A program made the translations under genes and the position numbers. A model generated the notes under the pieces. It searched no databases, had not been told where the DNA came from, and saw only the letters and a program-made list of their open reading frames with translations. DNA of 64,000 nucleotides from Rhizophagus clarus (lineage: Eukaryota; Glomeromycota; Glomeromycetes; Glomerales; Glomeraceae), in NCBI GenBank assembly GCA_015698045.1, contig BLAL01000156.1:1550001-1614000 (forward strand), in the 5' to 3' direction. Positions 11,927 to 23,806 of this stretch are shown one piece after another. Every line of letters starts with the position of its first letter. Position 1 is the first letter of the stretch.

Positions 11927-14900
11927 TTATGCCTGAAGGCTAGATATGTGAGACACACATTCGTTTAGATATTTCTCTGGGAGCTTGGCCCTCATAGCTC
12001 TTTTTTCTGCCTGTTCATGAGGAATATTAGCTTTTACCATATTCTTATAAAACATAATATGCCAATGGAAATATGGTAAAGTAGTTATCCCATCTGATAA
12101 TATCCAGTGCTTAGTATCTATGGGACAGAGAGCCTTCTTCTCAGACTCGACCAAAGATATAACATGATCTTTTGATCGGAATCCTATATTCTTGGCATAG
12201 AATACCTTTTTCTGGAATAGACAATCCTGATATACTTGAGTTAATGGGGATTTACTTTTGGGATATGTGTTCTCTGCCATTTCATTCATACCCTTCTTGC
12301 TGACCCCTTTATGCTTCGACTTTGTGGATTTATCAGCCAAGACATAGTGGTATGATTTTGCCCGGATGTGAAATGACTCAGTAATCACATTTCCTGGAGT
12401 CTCATCTTTGAAAAGCCCAATAGTTTTTGAATCATTAAGATCAAAGATATCTGGTCGCTCTGCCATATCTTTATAGATATCTTCAGTCTCAACCATAAAT
12501 ATAAAGGAATCAGTATCCATATATCCAAGTCTAGCCTTATCCCCATATTTTTCCTTTACATAGTTATACCAGAAGCGGTACATTAGGAGCTTGCTGAGTC
12601 CCAAAACGGATGCTCCAACTATGATAGGCTTGTTGAGAACTACACTTGTCTTTCCCATATGTGCGCCTACTAGTGTATCTCCAAGCGGTCTGCCATACTT
12701 GAAATTTGGACTACGTATTTTCTTGAGAAACTTCTTCTCGTCTGACTCATTATTACAGGTCATGATCTTAACATCCTGGTACTTTCAGACATTTTCCATA
12801 GTCTTGCCATATACTGAATTATTCATGAGCTTGAAGAAGTCTTTTTCGAAAGCATTCTTGGCTTTCTGGCGCAACTTTGTATTCTTAGCAATATATGGGG
12901 CCAACCAATTCGTCTGGTCGAATGACAAGATTTTTGTGACCTCATCTACAACCATGCCTAACTTTATATAATACTGGAGCTCTTGATAATGAATGACATA
13001 ATTTTTTCGTGGGCCAAGATGAGGGACTAGTTTTTCTGTTGCATAGAATTGCCCACCATCCATATCATTCACAAGCTTGGCATTGTATGGGCATAGCATA
13101 TCCTTTTTTACTGCGACATTTTCCACAGCTGGTGGTAAGTCCCTCAAATAGTTGTGAGTTTTTAGGGGGAAATGAGAATTAATCATTAGGAAGAATCCAC
13201 GTTGTCATCTGCCCTAGTCTTAAGAATCATTTCAAGATATTTCTTTTGCATTTTGGGATTATTCTTTAGATATTCCCGACTAGCAACCCACTTATAATTT
13301 CCAACTGAGAGGAACTGACTTATTGCCCATCCATAAAGATTATTTGCATCGACATATGAGTAGGGCTCCGATCAGTTCGGTTCAGTTCAGTTTTTGCAAA
13401 AACCGATACCGAACCGAATTGATCGGTATCAGTATTGATGATTACCAAAACCGACTGGTATCGGTATTGATGATTATCAAAACCGATCGATAATTACCGA
13501 AAACCGAACTGATTTACCGATATTAAAAACCATTTTTAGTAAAAAAAACATTGCGAAACTATTTTGGTATTTTTTTTACCAAATCAAATGATCTATAAAA
13601 ACGTTTCGCAACGTTTTTTATTTAAAGTGTCAAAAAATAAAGTTGCGAATCATTTTTTTTTATTAAATTAACTAATAAAAAACATTTCGCAACGTTTTTA
13701 ATTAAAATGAAAAAAAAACGTTGCAAAACGTTTTTTTTATTAAATTAACTCATAAAAACATTTCGCAACGTTTTTATTAAAGTGACAAAAAAAATGTTGC
13801 GAAACGTTTTTTTTATTAAAATTAACTAACAAAAACGTTTTGCAACATTTTCTATTAAAGCTACAAAAAAAAAATGTTGCGAAACATTTTTTTTATTAAA
13901 TTAACTGATAAAAAACGTTTCGCAACATTTTTTAACTAAAGCAACAAAAAAAACGTTGCAAAACGTTTTTTTTTATTAAACTAACTGTTAAAAAACGTTT
14001 CGCAACATTTTTTAATTAAAGCAACAAAAAAAAACGTTGCGAAATGTTTTTTTTATTAAAATTAGCTCATAAAAACGTTTCACAACGTTTTTATTATAGA
14101 GACAAAAAAAAACGTAGCGAAACATTTTTTTTTATTAAGTTAACTGATAAAAAACGAAAAAAAACATTTCGCAACGTTTTTTAACTAAAGCAACAAAAAA
14201 AAAACGTAGTGAAACATTTTTTTTTATTAAACTAACTGTTAAAAAACGTTTCGCAACATTTTTTAATTAAAGCAACAAAAAAAAACGTTGCAAAACATTT
14301 TTTTTATTAAAATTAACTCATAAAAATGTTTCGCAATGTTTTTATTAAAGTGACAAAAAAAAATGTTGCGAAACGTTTTTTTATTAAAATTAGCTCATAA
14401 AAACATTTCGCAACGTTTTTATTATAGAGACAAAAAAAATGTAGCGAAACATTTTTTTTATTAAATTAACTGATAAAAAACGTTTCACAACATTTTTTAA
14501 CTAAAGCAACAAAAAAAAAATGTAGCGAAACGTTTTTTTTTATTAAACTAACTGTTAAAAAACGTTTTGCAACGTTTTTTTTAATTAAAGTAACAAAAAA
14601 AAATGTTGCGAAACGTTTTTTTTATTAAAATTAGCTAATAAAAACATTGCGCAATGTTTTTATTAAAGTGACAAAAAAAAACGTTGTGAAACGTTTTTTT
14701 TTATTAAAATTAACTCATAAAAACGTTTCGCAACGTTTTTATTAAAGTGACAAAAAAAAACGTTGTGAAACATTTTTTTTTATCCAATTAACGTTGCGAA
14801 ACATTTTTTTTTATCCAATTAACGTTTCGCAACATTGTTTGTTAAAATGACAAGAAAAAAGTTGCGAATAGTTATTTTTTTATTAGATTAACGAATAAAA

Positions 14901-17900
14901 ACGTTTTGCAACGTTTCTTAATTAAAGTGACAAAACACCGCTGCGAAACGGTTTGTTTTATCAAAATAACTAATAAAAAACGTTTTACAACATTTTTTTA
15001 TTATATTATTTAGTTAAATCGATTCGGTAATTCGGTTCGGTAAATCGCAAAACCGGTACCAAAACCGCAGTTACCGAAACCGATCGGTAAATTTACTGAA
15101 AGTTTCAGTTCAGTAAACTGTAAAAACTGAAACCGCTCCGATACCAAAACCGATCAGTACGGTTTGGTAATTACCGAAACTGATCGGAGCCCTACATATG
15201 AGATCTATGTTGTGGGTTGGGATGGGTCGAATTCCTCTCCAATGCTAGGATTATTTGCTTTAAAATGTCTATGTACTGCCATAGCAATACCACCCCGCTT
15301 GGCCTTTTCAATGAAGTCATGCATGGCCATTTCTGTGAATAGTTCAATCTTGACCTTGGTCATCTTAAGCATGGCATCCCAGGATAGAGAAAGTGCAGAT
15401 ACATAATGGCTGGGATCAAGACCATAATGATGCATGGATGTCTTTCGAAATGTTGTCTAGACATCTGCTAGACTAAGTATGTCTATCTTGAGATAGAGAT
15501 CATTATATTCTCCCAAGTTTTTACATCCGAATTCCTTCCATACCTTTTGGGTATGCTCATAATCCTCTTGAGAAATCTTACCTCCAAAGACACTATAAAA
15601 TTCTTGAATTGGAGGTAGTTCTGTTTCATTGAATCGGTCATGAGAAGTAATATACTCATAAGGAAAGACTCCCTTACGATATGCTAGGGAAATCTGTTCG
15701 GTTGTATAGCCTTGCTTCTTGAAATACTCGGTTGTAATTGGGTGGTTATCTCCCAAATTTTTTGTAAGATTGGCCAAGCTACTATTCATGAACTGCATAC
15801 TATCAATATACTTAAGCTGACCTACCTTTATTGACTTTATCGTTCAAAGGTTTCAGCAATGACTGAGATTTGAAGAGAATTAGCCGAGCGTCTGATAGAT
15901 TCACAAACCAAGTGAGAGTCATATCCCCGGAAGTTGTGAAAGATAACTGGGATTGGTGTCTTCCATGGTTCAATCTGAAGTTTAAGATTACATGAATTGT
16001 GAGATGCCCCTCGGAACTCACCTGTGATATGACAGTGATTCCAGTCCTTTTTATCCCTAGCTTCTTCTTTAGCTAATTCAGCTTGGGCTGTACTTAAAGC
16101 CGTTTTTAGGGATTTATAGTCTTCGGGATTTTTAACAGCTTTTAGCAACTCTGTATAGAGATTTTTGAAATCCTTTTCTATTACGTTATTCTTTTCCATT
16201 TCTAAGATTCTCTTGGATATATCTCTAGGTGAAGCCATCTTATTATATGATATAGGATCCTGAACAATTTCTGTAAGCTTGGCAGTAAGATTTGCAATCT
16301 TTCTTTCTAACATATTAATTACATCTGTATCTATACTGAACTTGTCTTTACAGATCCAACACTGATCAGCCTTCTTGAATCTTCTTTGGTAGTCATCTGT
16401 AATAATACGCTCATGCTTAACAGCTAAAACCCTATTTATTTCTATCAATTCTTGATCGATCCTTCAGACGAATTCTTCTATGGCATTTTCTCCACGATAT
16501 AAGAATGGGCCCCATGTTTCTCCAGTATCAATCCAGTGGACTGAATAACTAAAACTATTAGCTTCTTCTTCTGCTAGCTTTCGCATATTTCCACTATAAT
16601 GTGTGTCACACTTCTTTTTTAATGACACGAAATCTGCTATAATGACACATGGGGCATTGATCTGACGTCCATAGTTTCTGAATTCTTTAAAGTCATTAAC
16701 ATCTTTTACAGGCATTGTGACTCTTTGTGGGGCTTCACCCAGTCCAAAACACCATTCCTGATGATGGTCTAGGGATTTTTCAGAATTAAAACTTTGGAAG
16801 CATCGGTTGCAAAGATGTTTTTTAACTTTGTAAGCATTATCCTTATATACTAACCCATCTGGGTTCTTAATCCATAGAAAGTGATTCTTTTGCCCATATT
16901 TTCCTTCTTCAGATTTTGTAATATCTGTAAGGGCCATAAGATGGATAATATGTGGTCTGTTATAGTTCTTACTATAAATAACGGGTTTGGGAGTAGCTGT
17001 TTCCTCCTTCCAATTCCAGACATTTATGGAAATATCAGGATTCATCTCCTCGATTTTATTAAAGATGTGAGGGGAAACTGGTGTTGGCATGGGGATACCA
17101 TCCAACTTTACCCACTCTAGATATGGTTTAAGATTCTTTGCCCTAAATATACGCCAGCCTATGTGGTCTGTATGTCCATCCTGATATGCAAAATATGCAC
17201 CTACTGCCCCTTGAAGATATTTCTCAGATGGTTTATTTGTTTCCAGATCTATAAGACCTTGATTGTCTGGATTGATGGTACATTTTTTGTTAGCAAGCTT
17301 TGGGGGAGTAGAATTGTAAGACCCTTCAAGGGCTCTACGAAGTGTATATGTCTCAATAGATATTTCAAGAATTAGTTCGAGAATATAACCAGATCCTTTC
17401 TTTAATATTCCCTCAATTTGCACATCTATTTCCCCAATAGTTTTGGTTATGTGCTCCTCTATATCCTCTTTTAAAAGAATTGGTCACATATTTCCTCTAT
17501 GATATTTCTCTACTTTTGTTGGTTCGCTTGTATCATCTGGCTTTCTTTTAGCAATTGAATATCAGCACGATGCTACTATGGCTGATTTTATTTGATCTTT
17601 TTTATGAAGCTCTGTTTGAAGAACTTCCTTTATTTTTGGATGAATTAATCCTATAAATTGAGGCATGTATAGTAATTTTTTATATTCTTCTGGCTTAGCT
17701 ATTGGTTTAATAAATTCATATGTTGGATTGTCATCTGGATGAGGGATTTTGCCCACCCATTTGCTCATTAATGAACGATTTCTATGCGGTCTTTCTGGAT
17801 CCCTTCCAACTGGATATTCTTTAAAGATAATATCCTTCTGAGTAGGTTCCTTTGGGATTGCGTCTTGTTGCTCAACATCTTTATGAGCTTGAGTTGCTGG

Positions 17901-18251
17901 ACCAGGTCCTGCTTCAGGATCTTCTTCAGATTGATAGGATATCTCAGCTTTGCGACCCATTAAATTAAACCATTCTGCATCTGTTTTTGGGATCTTTTTA
18001 CTAATAATGCTTGGGTTATTTTTTATCTCAGGATTCGCTAGCCAATTAGCTAAGTCCTCTATAGATAATTGTGTAGTCTCTTTTTGACTAGAAGATGGGA
18101 CTACATCTGATTTAGTAACAGAAACTGGTTCATTTATTCGATCTTCTTGAATATTTCTGGGTTTACATTTATGCTTCCTATTTAGATGATTTGTTCGATT
18201 ACGAGACTTTTTAAAATCATCTTTACCACAACGAAGACAAGGCAGAATCAT
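11927..18251 (-). pseudogene. Polinton/Maverick-type protein-primed DNA polymerase B, copy 1
   Basis: Starts at 18251 with a C2H2-like finger (CLRCGKDDFKK...HLNRKHKC) and runs to 11927. Seen: a CNRCFQSF...HHQEWC finger near 16740-16800, an exonuclease-like segment (CVIIADF), HCHITG...HNSCNLKL and FHNFRGYDSHLV, palm motif A (YVDANNLYGW near 13350), the region NNSVYGKTMENV and motif C YMDTDSF at about 12515. These mark the protein-primed family B polymerase of Polintons/adintoviruses. It is broken by TGA at 17562, 17484, 16464 and 12785, TAG at 15457 and 15205, frameshifts near 15840 and 13200, and a 1.8-kb MITE at 13361-15194. Copy 2 (35660-40499) keeps Arg codons where this copy has TGA at 16464 and 12785. 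The two copies look roughly three-quarters identical in protein. Confidence 0.88.
13361..15194. mobile_element. hAT-like MITE in PolB copy 1
   Basis: Ends are inverted (TAGGGCTCCGATCAG at 13361; complement ending at 15194) and flanked by a perfect 8-bp duplication CATATGAG (13353-13360 and 15195-15202). PolB copy 2 shows the empty site. TAGGG ends with 8-bp duplications fit the hAT superfamily. The interior has no gene. It is an array of about 55-60-bp units in which CGTTTCGCAACG and its complement CGTTGCGAAACG alternate, separated by ATTAAATTAACT-like spacers, so the single strand could fold into many hairpins. The terminal 120 bp at each end repeat GGTTCGGT / ACCGAAAC motifs. Confidence 0.92.
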
Positions 18252-18443
18252 TTTGATTATATGGGTATGTATTCAATTGTTTGTATTAATAGTACGAAAA
18301 CTTTTGTTTAAAAATAATTATTTATTCAGGGTATACGACTATATGTATTCTAATTTTTTCAAACCCCAGGTGTTGCAACTCCAGTGCTTGTATTAATATT
18401 ACGAAAACTTTTGTTTAAAATAAAATATTTATTTCTTACTACC
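18252..18443. promoter_or_regulatory. shared promoter region, PolB copy 1 and zinc-binding gene
   Basis: 192 bases between two divergent starts. It contains a direct repeat of TTGTATTAATAxTACGAAAAC with TTTTGTTTAAAA (at about 18282 and 18389). The duplication suggests a shared control element, but no TATA box stands out. Confidence 0.45.
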
Positions 18444-18686
18444 ATGATAGGCGAATATTACTGCAACTATTTACTCAGAACTGGAGGTGTCTGTGGGCGT
18501 ACCTGCCGTCGGTCTGAAGGGTGCCATGAACATTGGAAAGCTAGGAAGCGTTTTCCTTGTAGTGTATGTGGCAAGCCGACTAGCTCTAAACCTGGTCTTT
18601 ATAGAAAACATGCTAGTGGATATTATGTAATCCAATATATTAATAGGCTTCGAGATAGAGCCTTGGGTACATATCAGGAAGTATAA
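18444..18686 (+). CDS. small zinc-binding protein (CGR...HWK...CxxCG), divergent to PolB copy 1
   Basis: An 80-residue frame from the ATG at 18444. Seen: GVCGRTCRRSEGCHEHWKAR, then CSVCGKPTSSK, then a C-terminal YYVIQYINRLRDRA. The Cys/His spacing suggests one or two zinc sites. I do not recognise a named family. The same gene type lies divergently next to the other two PolB genes (27153-27439; and 32120-35490, broken by a MITE), which ties it to these elements. An upstream extension to 18384 uses a non-ATG start and is less likely. A role in element replication or transposition is inference only. Confidence 0.6.
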   Translation: MIGEYYCNYLLRTGGVCGRTCRRSEGCHEHWKARKRFPCSVCGKPTSSKPGLYRKHASGYYVIQYINRLRDRALGTYQEV

Positions 18687-18924
18687 TAGTCCAATTTTCC
18701 TTGTATACATGCTCCGCAGAGTTCTTAAACCTATTTTGTGTACACTATTTAATATAATTTTAAGGTGAGACTTAGCCAGATGAATTTTTTTTTTACACCT
18801 AACCCAAATTTTTTTCTTAATGCTTATTTGAAAGAATTGGCTCCAGAATGGCTTCCTGCATATCAAAAATAATGGTATACTAGAATATGGTTAATATCCT
18901 TTTAACTTTATTTTCGAATACAAC

Positions 18925-18959
18925 AAATTTACACCTAAGACAAGCTTAGGTGTAAATTT
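18925..18959. other. 15-bp perfect hairpin in left arm
   Basis: AAATTTACACCTAAG, a 5-base loop, then CTTAGGTGTAAATTT. The matching place in the right arm (31776-31818) holds a 19-bp hairpin of different sequence. It could be a terminator, a protein site or part of a replication end. Confidence 0.75.
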
Positions 18960-19045
18960 TTTATTTTGTTTACGCACATAAATCAGCTTTAGAATTATTT
19001 CTAAGATAACATAAAATCTGATATGCAAATTATGCTTGACAGGTC

Positions 19046-19092
19046 GAACGCTGAACACACTTGGACACTTTGATCCTCGGTATTCAGCGTTC
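19046..19092. other. 10-bp hairpin in left arm beside CAGGTCGAA
   Basis: GAACGCTGAA pairs with TTCAGCGTTC across a 27-base loop. The right arm has GAACCGCGAA with TTTGCGGTTC at 31614-31660. Three stem pairs differ between arms yet still pair. The 9-mer CAGGTCGAA next to it (19040) is also the start of the CACTA-like termini. Confidence 0.75.
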
Positions 19093-19148
19093 TCCTAAGA
19101 GGCAAGCAATATGGCATACTTTTTTCATTATATTATTTGAGATTAAAA

Positions 19149-20310
19149 TCAGGCCAGCGCGTTAACAAAGATGGTTATCTCCTTTAACTTGAAAACTAAA
19201 AATTTGGGCAAAATGGGTATGTTAACAGGATTTGAGCCCAGCTTGATCTTAAGTCTGAATTCGATATTAGATTTTGATATGTTTACTGGTCTTTGGGGTT
19301 AAAAAAAGATTACATAAATTTCATATATCGGGAAATAAGCCAGAAGAGGCTTACACTAATTATACCTATACGGAAATTTGATCCCAGAACCCCTGTTTTA
19401 TTCTATATAATGTTTGAATCTCTTGGTGCCATTATTCCACCCCCAACTTCAAGAACTTACGTAAATCTGCTCAAATTGGCAATGCAGACAAGTCCTCAAG
19501 AACATCCAATGGGTCTAACTTTTCTTTTACAGGTTTTAATACTAACAACCGCAAGAATGATCATAATAAACTGCCTAAATCTGGACATTCTACCAAGAAG
19601 ATCGATCATTTAAGAACTGACCAGTCTAAGAAGCCAAATGTAAAACATTTAATCGCTGGGCCGAAGGCATTATTAGAACATTATGTTTAGTTTAGTTGGA
19701 AGGGATAGATAGAAAATTTCACGCTAACTTCTTGTCATGCTTAGCATTCGCTTTACGTAATGTTATTTTGGTTTATTAGAGCGTAAAATTTTTATTTTTC
19801 TTTTTTCGTTTTCTTTATACCTTGAACAATTCTATAACTAGACTTCCTATTACACTAAAGAGAATAGGCTAGGAGTATAGTAGTCATGAGATATATTTGT
19901 AACCCTTAAGTGGGAAATAGGTAGGCTTAGTTTCACTGATCTTTTGTATACTTTTTTATCTTTAGTAAGTAACAATTAGATATGTAAGTCACACTTTTAT
20001 AAGAGTGTGACTTACATATCTAATTGTTACTTACTTACATTATAATGTGATCTACTTACTGCTTTTCGGTACACTGTGGCCATTTAGTTATTAAGTAGGG
20101 TTGTTTTTGTTTTTATTGCTCTATCCTTTTTTTATTGCTTTCTAGATATCTGCTATTTTTCGTTGCTCTGCGGGCTTTTTGCGATTATTTTGCTATGTTG
20201 CGTTTATTACTTATTTTGGGCTTGTGTACCGTTTTGGTTTCATTATTGCTATACGAGTTTTTCGGTATGCTGGCTGGCTTTTATTTTTCGTTTTGAATGC
20301 AGGCTTCTTA
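19149..20310. other. gene-poor stretch
   Basis: No convincing gene. A 106-codon frame at 19293-19613 has no recognisable motif and lacks a relative elsewhere in the window, so I do not call it. Contains the 72-bp palindrome at 19964-20035 and, at 20262-20300, the first copy of the TATGCTGGCTGGCTTTTA repeat that recurs at 24484-26415. Confidence 0.5.
19964..20035. repeat. 72-bp near-perfect loopless palindrome
   Basis: Two 36-base arms meet with no spacer at 19999/20000 and differ by one base. The outer part is AGTAAGTAACAATTAG and the centre is CACTTTTATAAGAGTG. Such structures are unstable when cloned and are rare by chance. Possible origins: two joined termini of a small element, or a resolved hairpin end. 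Confidence 0.9.
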
Positions 20311-20989
20311 CACAGGTCGAAAGATGTCAAATCAGATATCAATCAATCATCAATTAGGTACCTGATTGATGGTTAATTGGTATCTGATTTGTTCAATTTG
20401 ATACCAATCAGCCTGTCTGATTGATGGCTGATTTCCGCCAAAATCTGACACCAATCGGCTACCAATTGGCTAGCCTGATTGATAGTTGATTGATGGTCAA
20501 TTGATGGTTGATTAATGGTCGATTGATGGTCAATCGATGGTCATTTTATGGTTAATTAATGGTCAATTGAGGCCAATTTGATGGGCATTCATGGTCAATT
20601 TAATGGTCAATTGATGGTCATTTTATAGGTCAATTTGATGGTCATTTGATGGTCATTTTATGATCAATTTAATGATCAATCGATAGTCAGTCAATGGTCA
20701 TTTTATGGTCAATTTGATGGTCATTTGATGGGCATTTATGGTCAATTTAATGGTCAATTGATGGTCATTTTATAGGTCAATTTGATGGTCATTTGATGGT
20801 CATTTTATGGTCAATTTGATGATCAATCGATGGTCAATCAATGGTCATTTTATGGTCAATTTGATGGTTACATTTTATGGTTATTTTATGGTTAATTTGA
20901 TGGTCATTTGATGGTCATTTGATGATGACCGATTGGTAGTTTATTGATGGCAATTGATAACTTTTTATTAACCATATAACTAATAATAA

Positions 20990-21400
20990 ATTTATTACAG
21001 TATATAATATTTATTACAGTATATAATATTTATTACAGTATATAATATTTATTACAGTATATAATATTTATTACAGTATATAATATTTATTAAAAGTGTA
21101 ATATTATTAAATAATTAATATTTAAAATAAAAAACATTCATAATTTTTTAAAGTTAGTATAGTAAAGTACAAATATAAAAAGTTAGTAATATGAATATAT
21201 ATATAAAAAAAAGAAAAATACGTGATAATGTTAGTAAAATATAAATATAAAAAAACATTAGTAAATATAAAAGAAATAACATTAGTAAATACTAAATATA
21301 AAAGAAATAACATTAGTAAATATAAAAGAAATAACATTAGTAAATATAAAAGAAATAATATTAGTAAATATAAAAGAAATAACATTAATAAATATTAAAA
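20990..21400. repeat. two adjacent minisatellites (19 bp and 24 bp)
   Basis: At 20990-21090 the unit TATATAATATTTATTACAG repeats about five times without change. At 21230-21400 a 24-bp unit built on AATAACATTAGTAAATAT repeats about six times with small variation. Both lie inside the non-autonomous CACTA-like element. Confidence 0.85.
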
Positions 21401-21769
21401 AAAAAAAGAAGTATAGTGTTAGTAATACTAAAGAGTAAAATAAAATATAGTTCGTACAATGCCAAAAACACAATAATCATAAAAATAAAATGTACTTGTA
21501 AAAAGAGTAAGAAGAAAGCAGAAAGAGAGTGAGTGTATTTGAAAAAATAAACAAAACGCGTTTAATAATTTATGCATGTTAAGATCAGATCACGTGCATA
21601 AAGATCAGGCCAAATTTTGATTGGTCAATAATAGATAAATAGAGTCATTTACTATAACAATATTTTAATTTGTAATTTTATTTATTTAATATATTTAATA
21701 AATCTTATTTTATAAAAACTGTGTTAAAATTTAAAAAAACAAAAATAATAAATCATTTGGTATTATATT

Positions 21770-23150
21770 TTTACCAGTCCAATATCCACAAGTAACCGAA
21801 GCCAGCACCTACAAAAAAAAGAAAGAAAAATTAATTAAAATTTTTAAAAAACGATTTAAAAAAGAAGTTTTCAAAGCTTTCATTTTCGAAACTTACTGAT
21901 CAGAGTGCAATCCACATACAAGGAACCTAAGCCAATACCTACAAAAAAAGAAAGAAAAAAAAGTAACGTTAAAAACATTACTAAAAAAGATTAAAAAAAC
22001 CCTTCCCTCCCCATTTACCTTTAATCCAAAGTCCAATTCGTATGATTCGTCCGATAATATTGATATCTACAAAAAAAAGAAAGTAACGTTAAAAACGTTA
22101 CTAAAAAAAGTTTAAAAAAGCCCCCTCCCATTTACCTTTCGCCCAAAGTCCAATTCATGATTCATCTGGCAATATCGATTCGATCTACAAAAAAAAGTAA
22201 CGTTAAAAACGTTACTAAAAAAGATTAAAAAAAACCCTTCCCTCCCCATTTACTTTTCGCCTAAAGTCCAGTTCGTATGATTCGTCTGGCAATATCAATA
22301 TCTACAAAAAAAAAGAAAGTAACGTTAAAAATGTTACTAAAAAAAGTTTGAAAAAGCCCCTCACCATTTACCTTTTGCCCAAAGTCCGGTTCATAATTCA
22401 TCTGCCAATACCTACAAAAAAAAAAAATTAATTAAATTTATTAATAATAATAATAATAATAATAGACCCTTCCGGTCTTCCCTTACCTTAATTTTAAAAA
22501 TCTGGTTGTGTTTTTTGTCCGGCAACCCTACAGAAAAGAAAAAAAAACAAACTAGTTAGATTTATTAAAAAAAAATAACAAAGCTCTTTCCCTTGATCCC
22601 CTTACTTCAATTTCAAAAGTCCAGTCATGTTTTCCGTCTGGCAACCCTACAATAATGAAAAAAAATAAATTAAGCTGTCTTCAATAAAAAAAAAGAGAGA
22701 AAAAAATGTTAGTAACGTTTCTTTAATATTAAAAAAAAATTACCTCTTCCTTTTCCAACTAACATTCCAAAGTCCAGGTTCGTCCAAGGAGTCAGGCAAC
22801 TTAATACAAATAAAGAAACGTCAGTACGTTTCTTTAATATTTAAAAAAACTCCTCTTTCCCATTCCTTACATTCTAAGTCCAGCTGTTCAGGTTTGTCCA
22901 GGAGGCTGTTTTTATTTCATATCAACGAATTCATGTCCTGAAAGAACGACTTTAAAGTAAAGAAAAAGAACTGTTAGGTACGTTCCTACAATTAAAATTA
23001 AACAAGTTAAACAACACTTCCCCCTTTTCAACCTACCATTTCACCAAATTTCAGGTCTGGAAGGTGCTCTAAAGTAAAAAAAGAGAAAAGGAATGTTATT
23101 GACATTCCTACAAAAAAAATAAATAAATTAAAAACCTAACCTTTCATGAA
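21770..23150 (-). repeat. diverged exon-like tandem array
   Basis: About ten to eleven units. On the minus strand each reads T-rich tract, TTTTTGTAG, a block of about 40-50 bases with an (A/G)GACTTT core, then GTAAATGG or GTAAGGG. For example, the unit near 22500 has GTAGGGTTGCCGGACAAAAA and TTAAGGTAAGGG. It is clearly related to the plus-strand array at 32669-34615, but older. Spacers often hold the small hairpin AACGTTAAAAACGTT. No open frame runs through it. Confidence 0.75.
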
Positions 23151-23226
23151 CAATAAAAAACGTTTTTTTTTAACCTTTTTTTTTAATAAAAAAAAGATTA
23201 TCAGATCAGTAAATTAGTACGATCGG

Positions 23227-23806
23227 TAAGGATGGTGCCATAATTGATTGATCAAATCTGCAATATTGTGGATTTTGGAGTTGAATTGCGGCTAGTGACC
23301 CGCAATTCCGCAATTCACCTGATCAGTTTTGGTAGTTTACCAAACCAATTTAATAAAAAAATGTTTACGCAACATTTTTTTAATTAATTTAACGAAAAAA
23401 CGTTGCAAAATGTTTTTTCAAAGTATTTTAATTAATAAAAAACGTTTTGCAATGTTTTTTCAAAGTATTTTTAATTAAAAAAAACGTTTTGCAACGTTTT
23501 TTTAATTGATTTAAAGAAAAAATGTTGCGAAACGTTTTTTCAAAGTATATTTAATTAAAAAAAATGTTTCGCAACGTTTTTTCAATGTATTTTAATTAAA
23601 AAAACGTTTTGCAACGTTTTTTAATTAATTTAAAGAAAAAATGTTACGAAATGTTTTTTTAAGGTATATTTTAATTAAAAAAATGTTTCACAACATTTTT
23701 TTGGATTGCTTTAATAAAAAATATTGCGAAATTGCAAATAATTTGCAATTATTCCGTAGTACTTTGCGGAATTGCGGACAATTGCTTATTTGCAGCACCA
23801 TCCTTA
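23227..23806. mobile_element. hAT-like MITE, 580 bp
   Basis: Inverted ends TAAGGATGGTGC (23227) and its complement ending at 23806. The flanking 8-mers ACGATCGG (23219-23226) and ACGATTAG (23807-23814) differ at two positions and fit an aged 8-bp target duplication. The interior repeats CGTTTTGCAACG-type inverted motifs, like the MITE at 13361-15194. Inner termini carry GCGGAATTGCGG motifs shared with the MITE at 24668-26200. Confidence 0.8.

Larger units (their letters stand above)
18825..19148. repeat. left arm of large inverted repeat (element terminus)
   Basis: This segment matches the reverse complement of about 31556-31910, e.g. GCTTGCC and GGCATACTTTTTTC blocks, AATCAGCTTTAGAATTA, and GATATGCAGGAA in the complement. 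It ends at about GATTAAAATCAGG near 19148. Distance to the PolB start (about 0.9 kb) equals that of copy 2 once its MITE is removed, so it most likely represents the common terminal region of two PolB elements in mirror orientation. It contains the hairpins at 18925-18959 and 19046-19092. Confidence 0.75.

Noticed and set aside
13400..15000. CRISPR-like array
   Set aside because: Units alternate in orientation, spacers are similar, there are no cas genes and the genome is eukaryotic; it is a MITE interior.
19293..19613. 106-codon plus frame
   Set aside because: No motif, no relative in the window, lies in the repeat-rich core.
21122..21473. Minus-strand Leu/Phe/Tyr-rich frames
   Set aside because: Translations of the 24-bp minisatellite, resembling membrane proteins only by composition.
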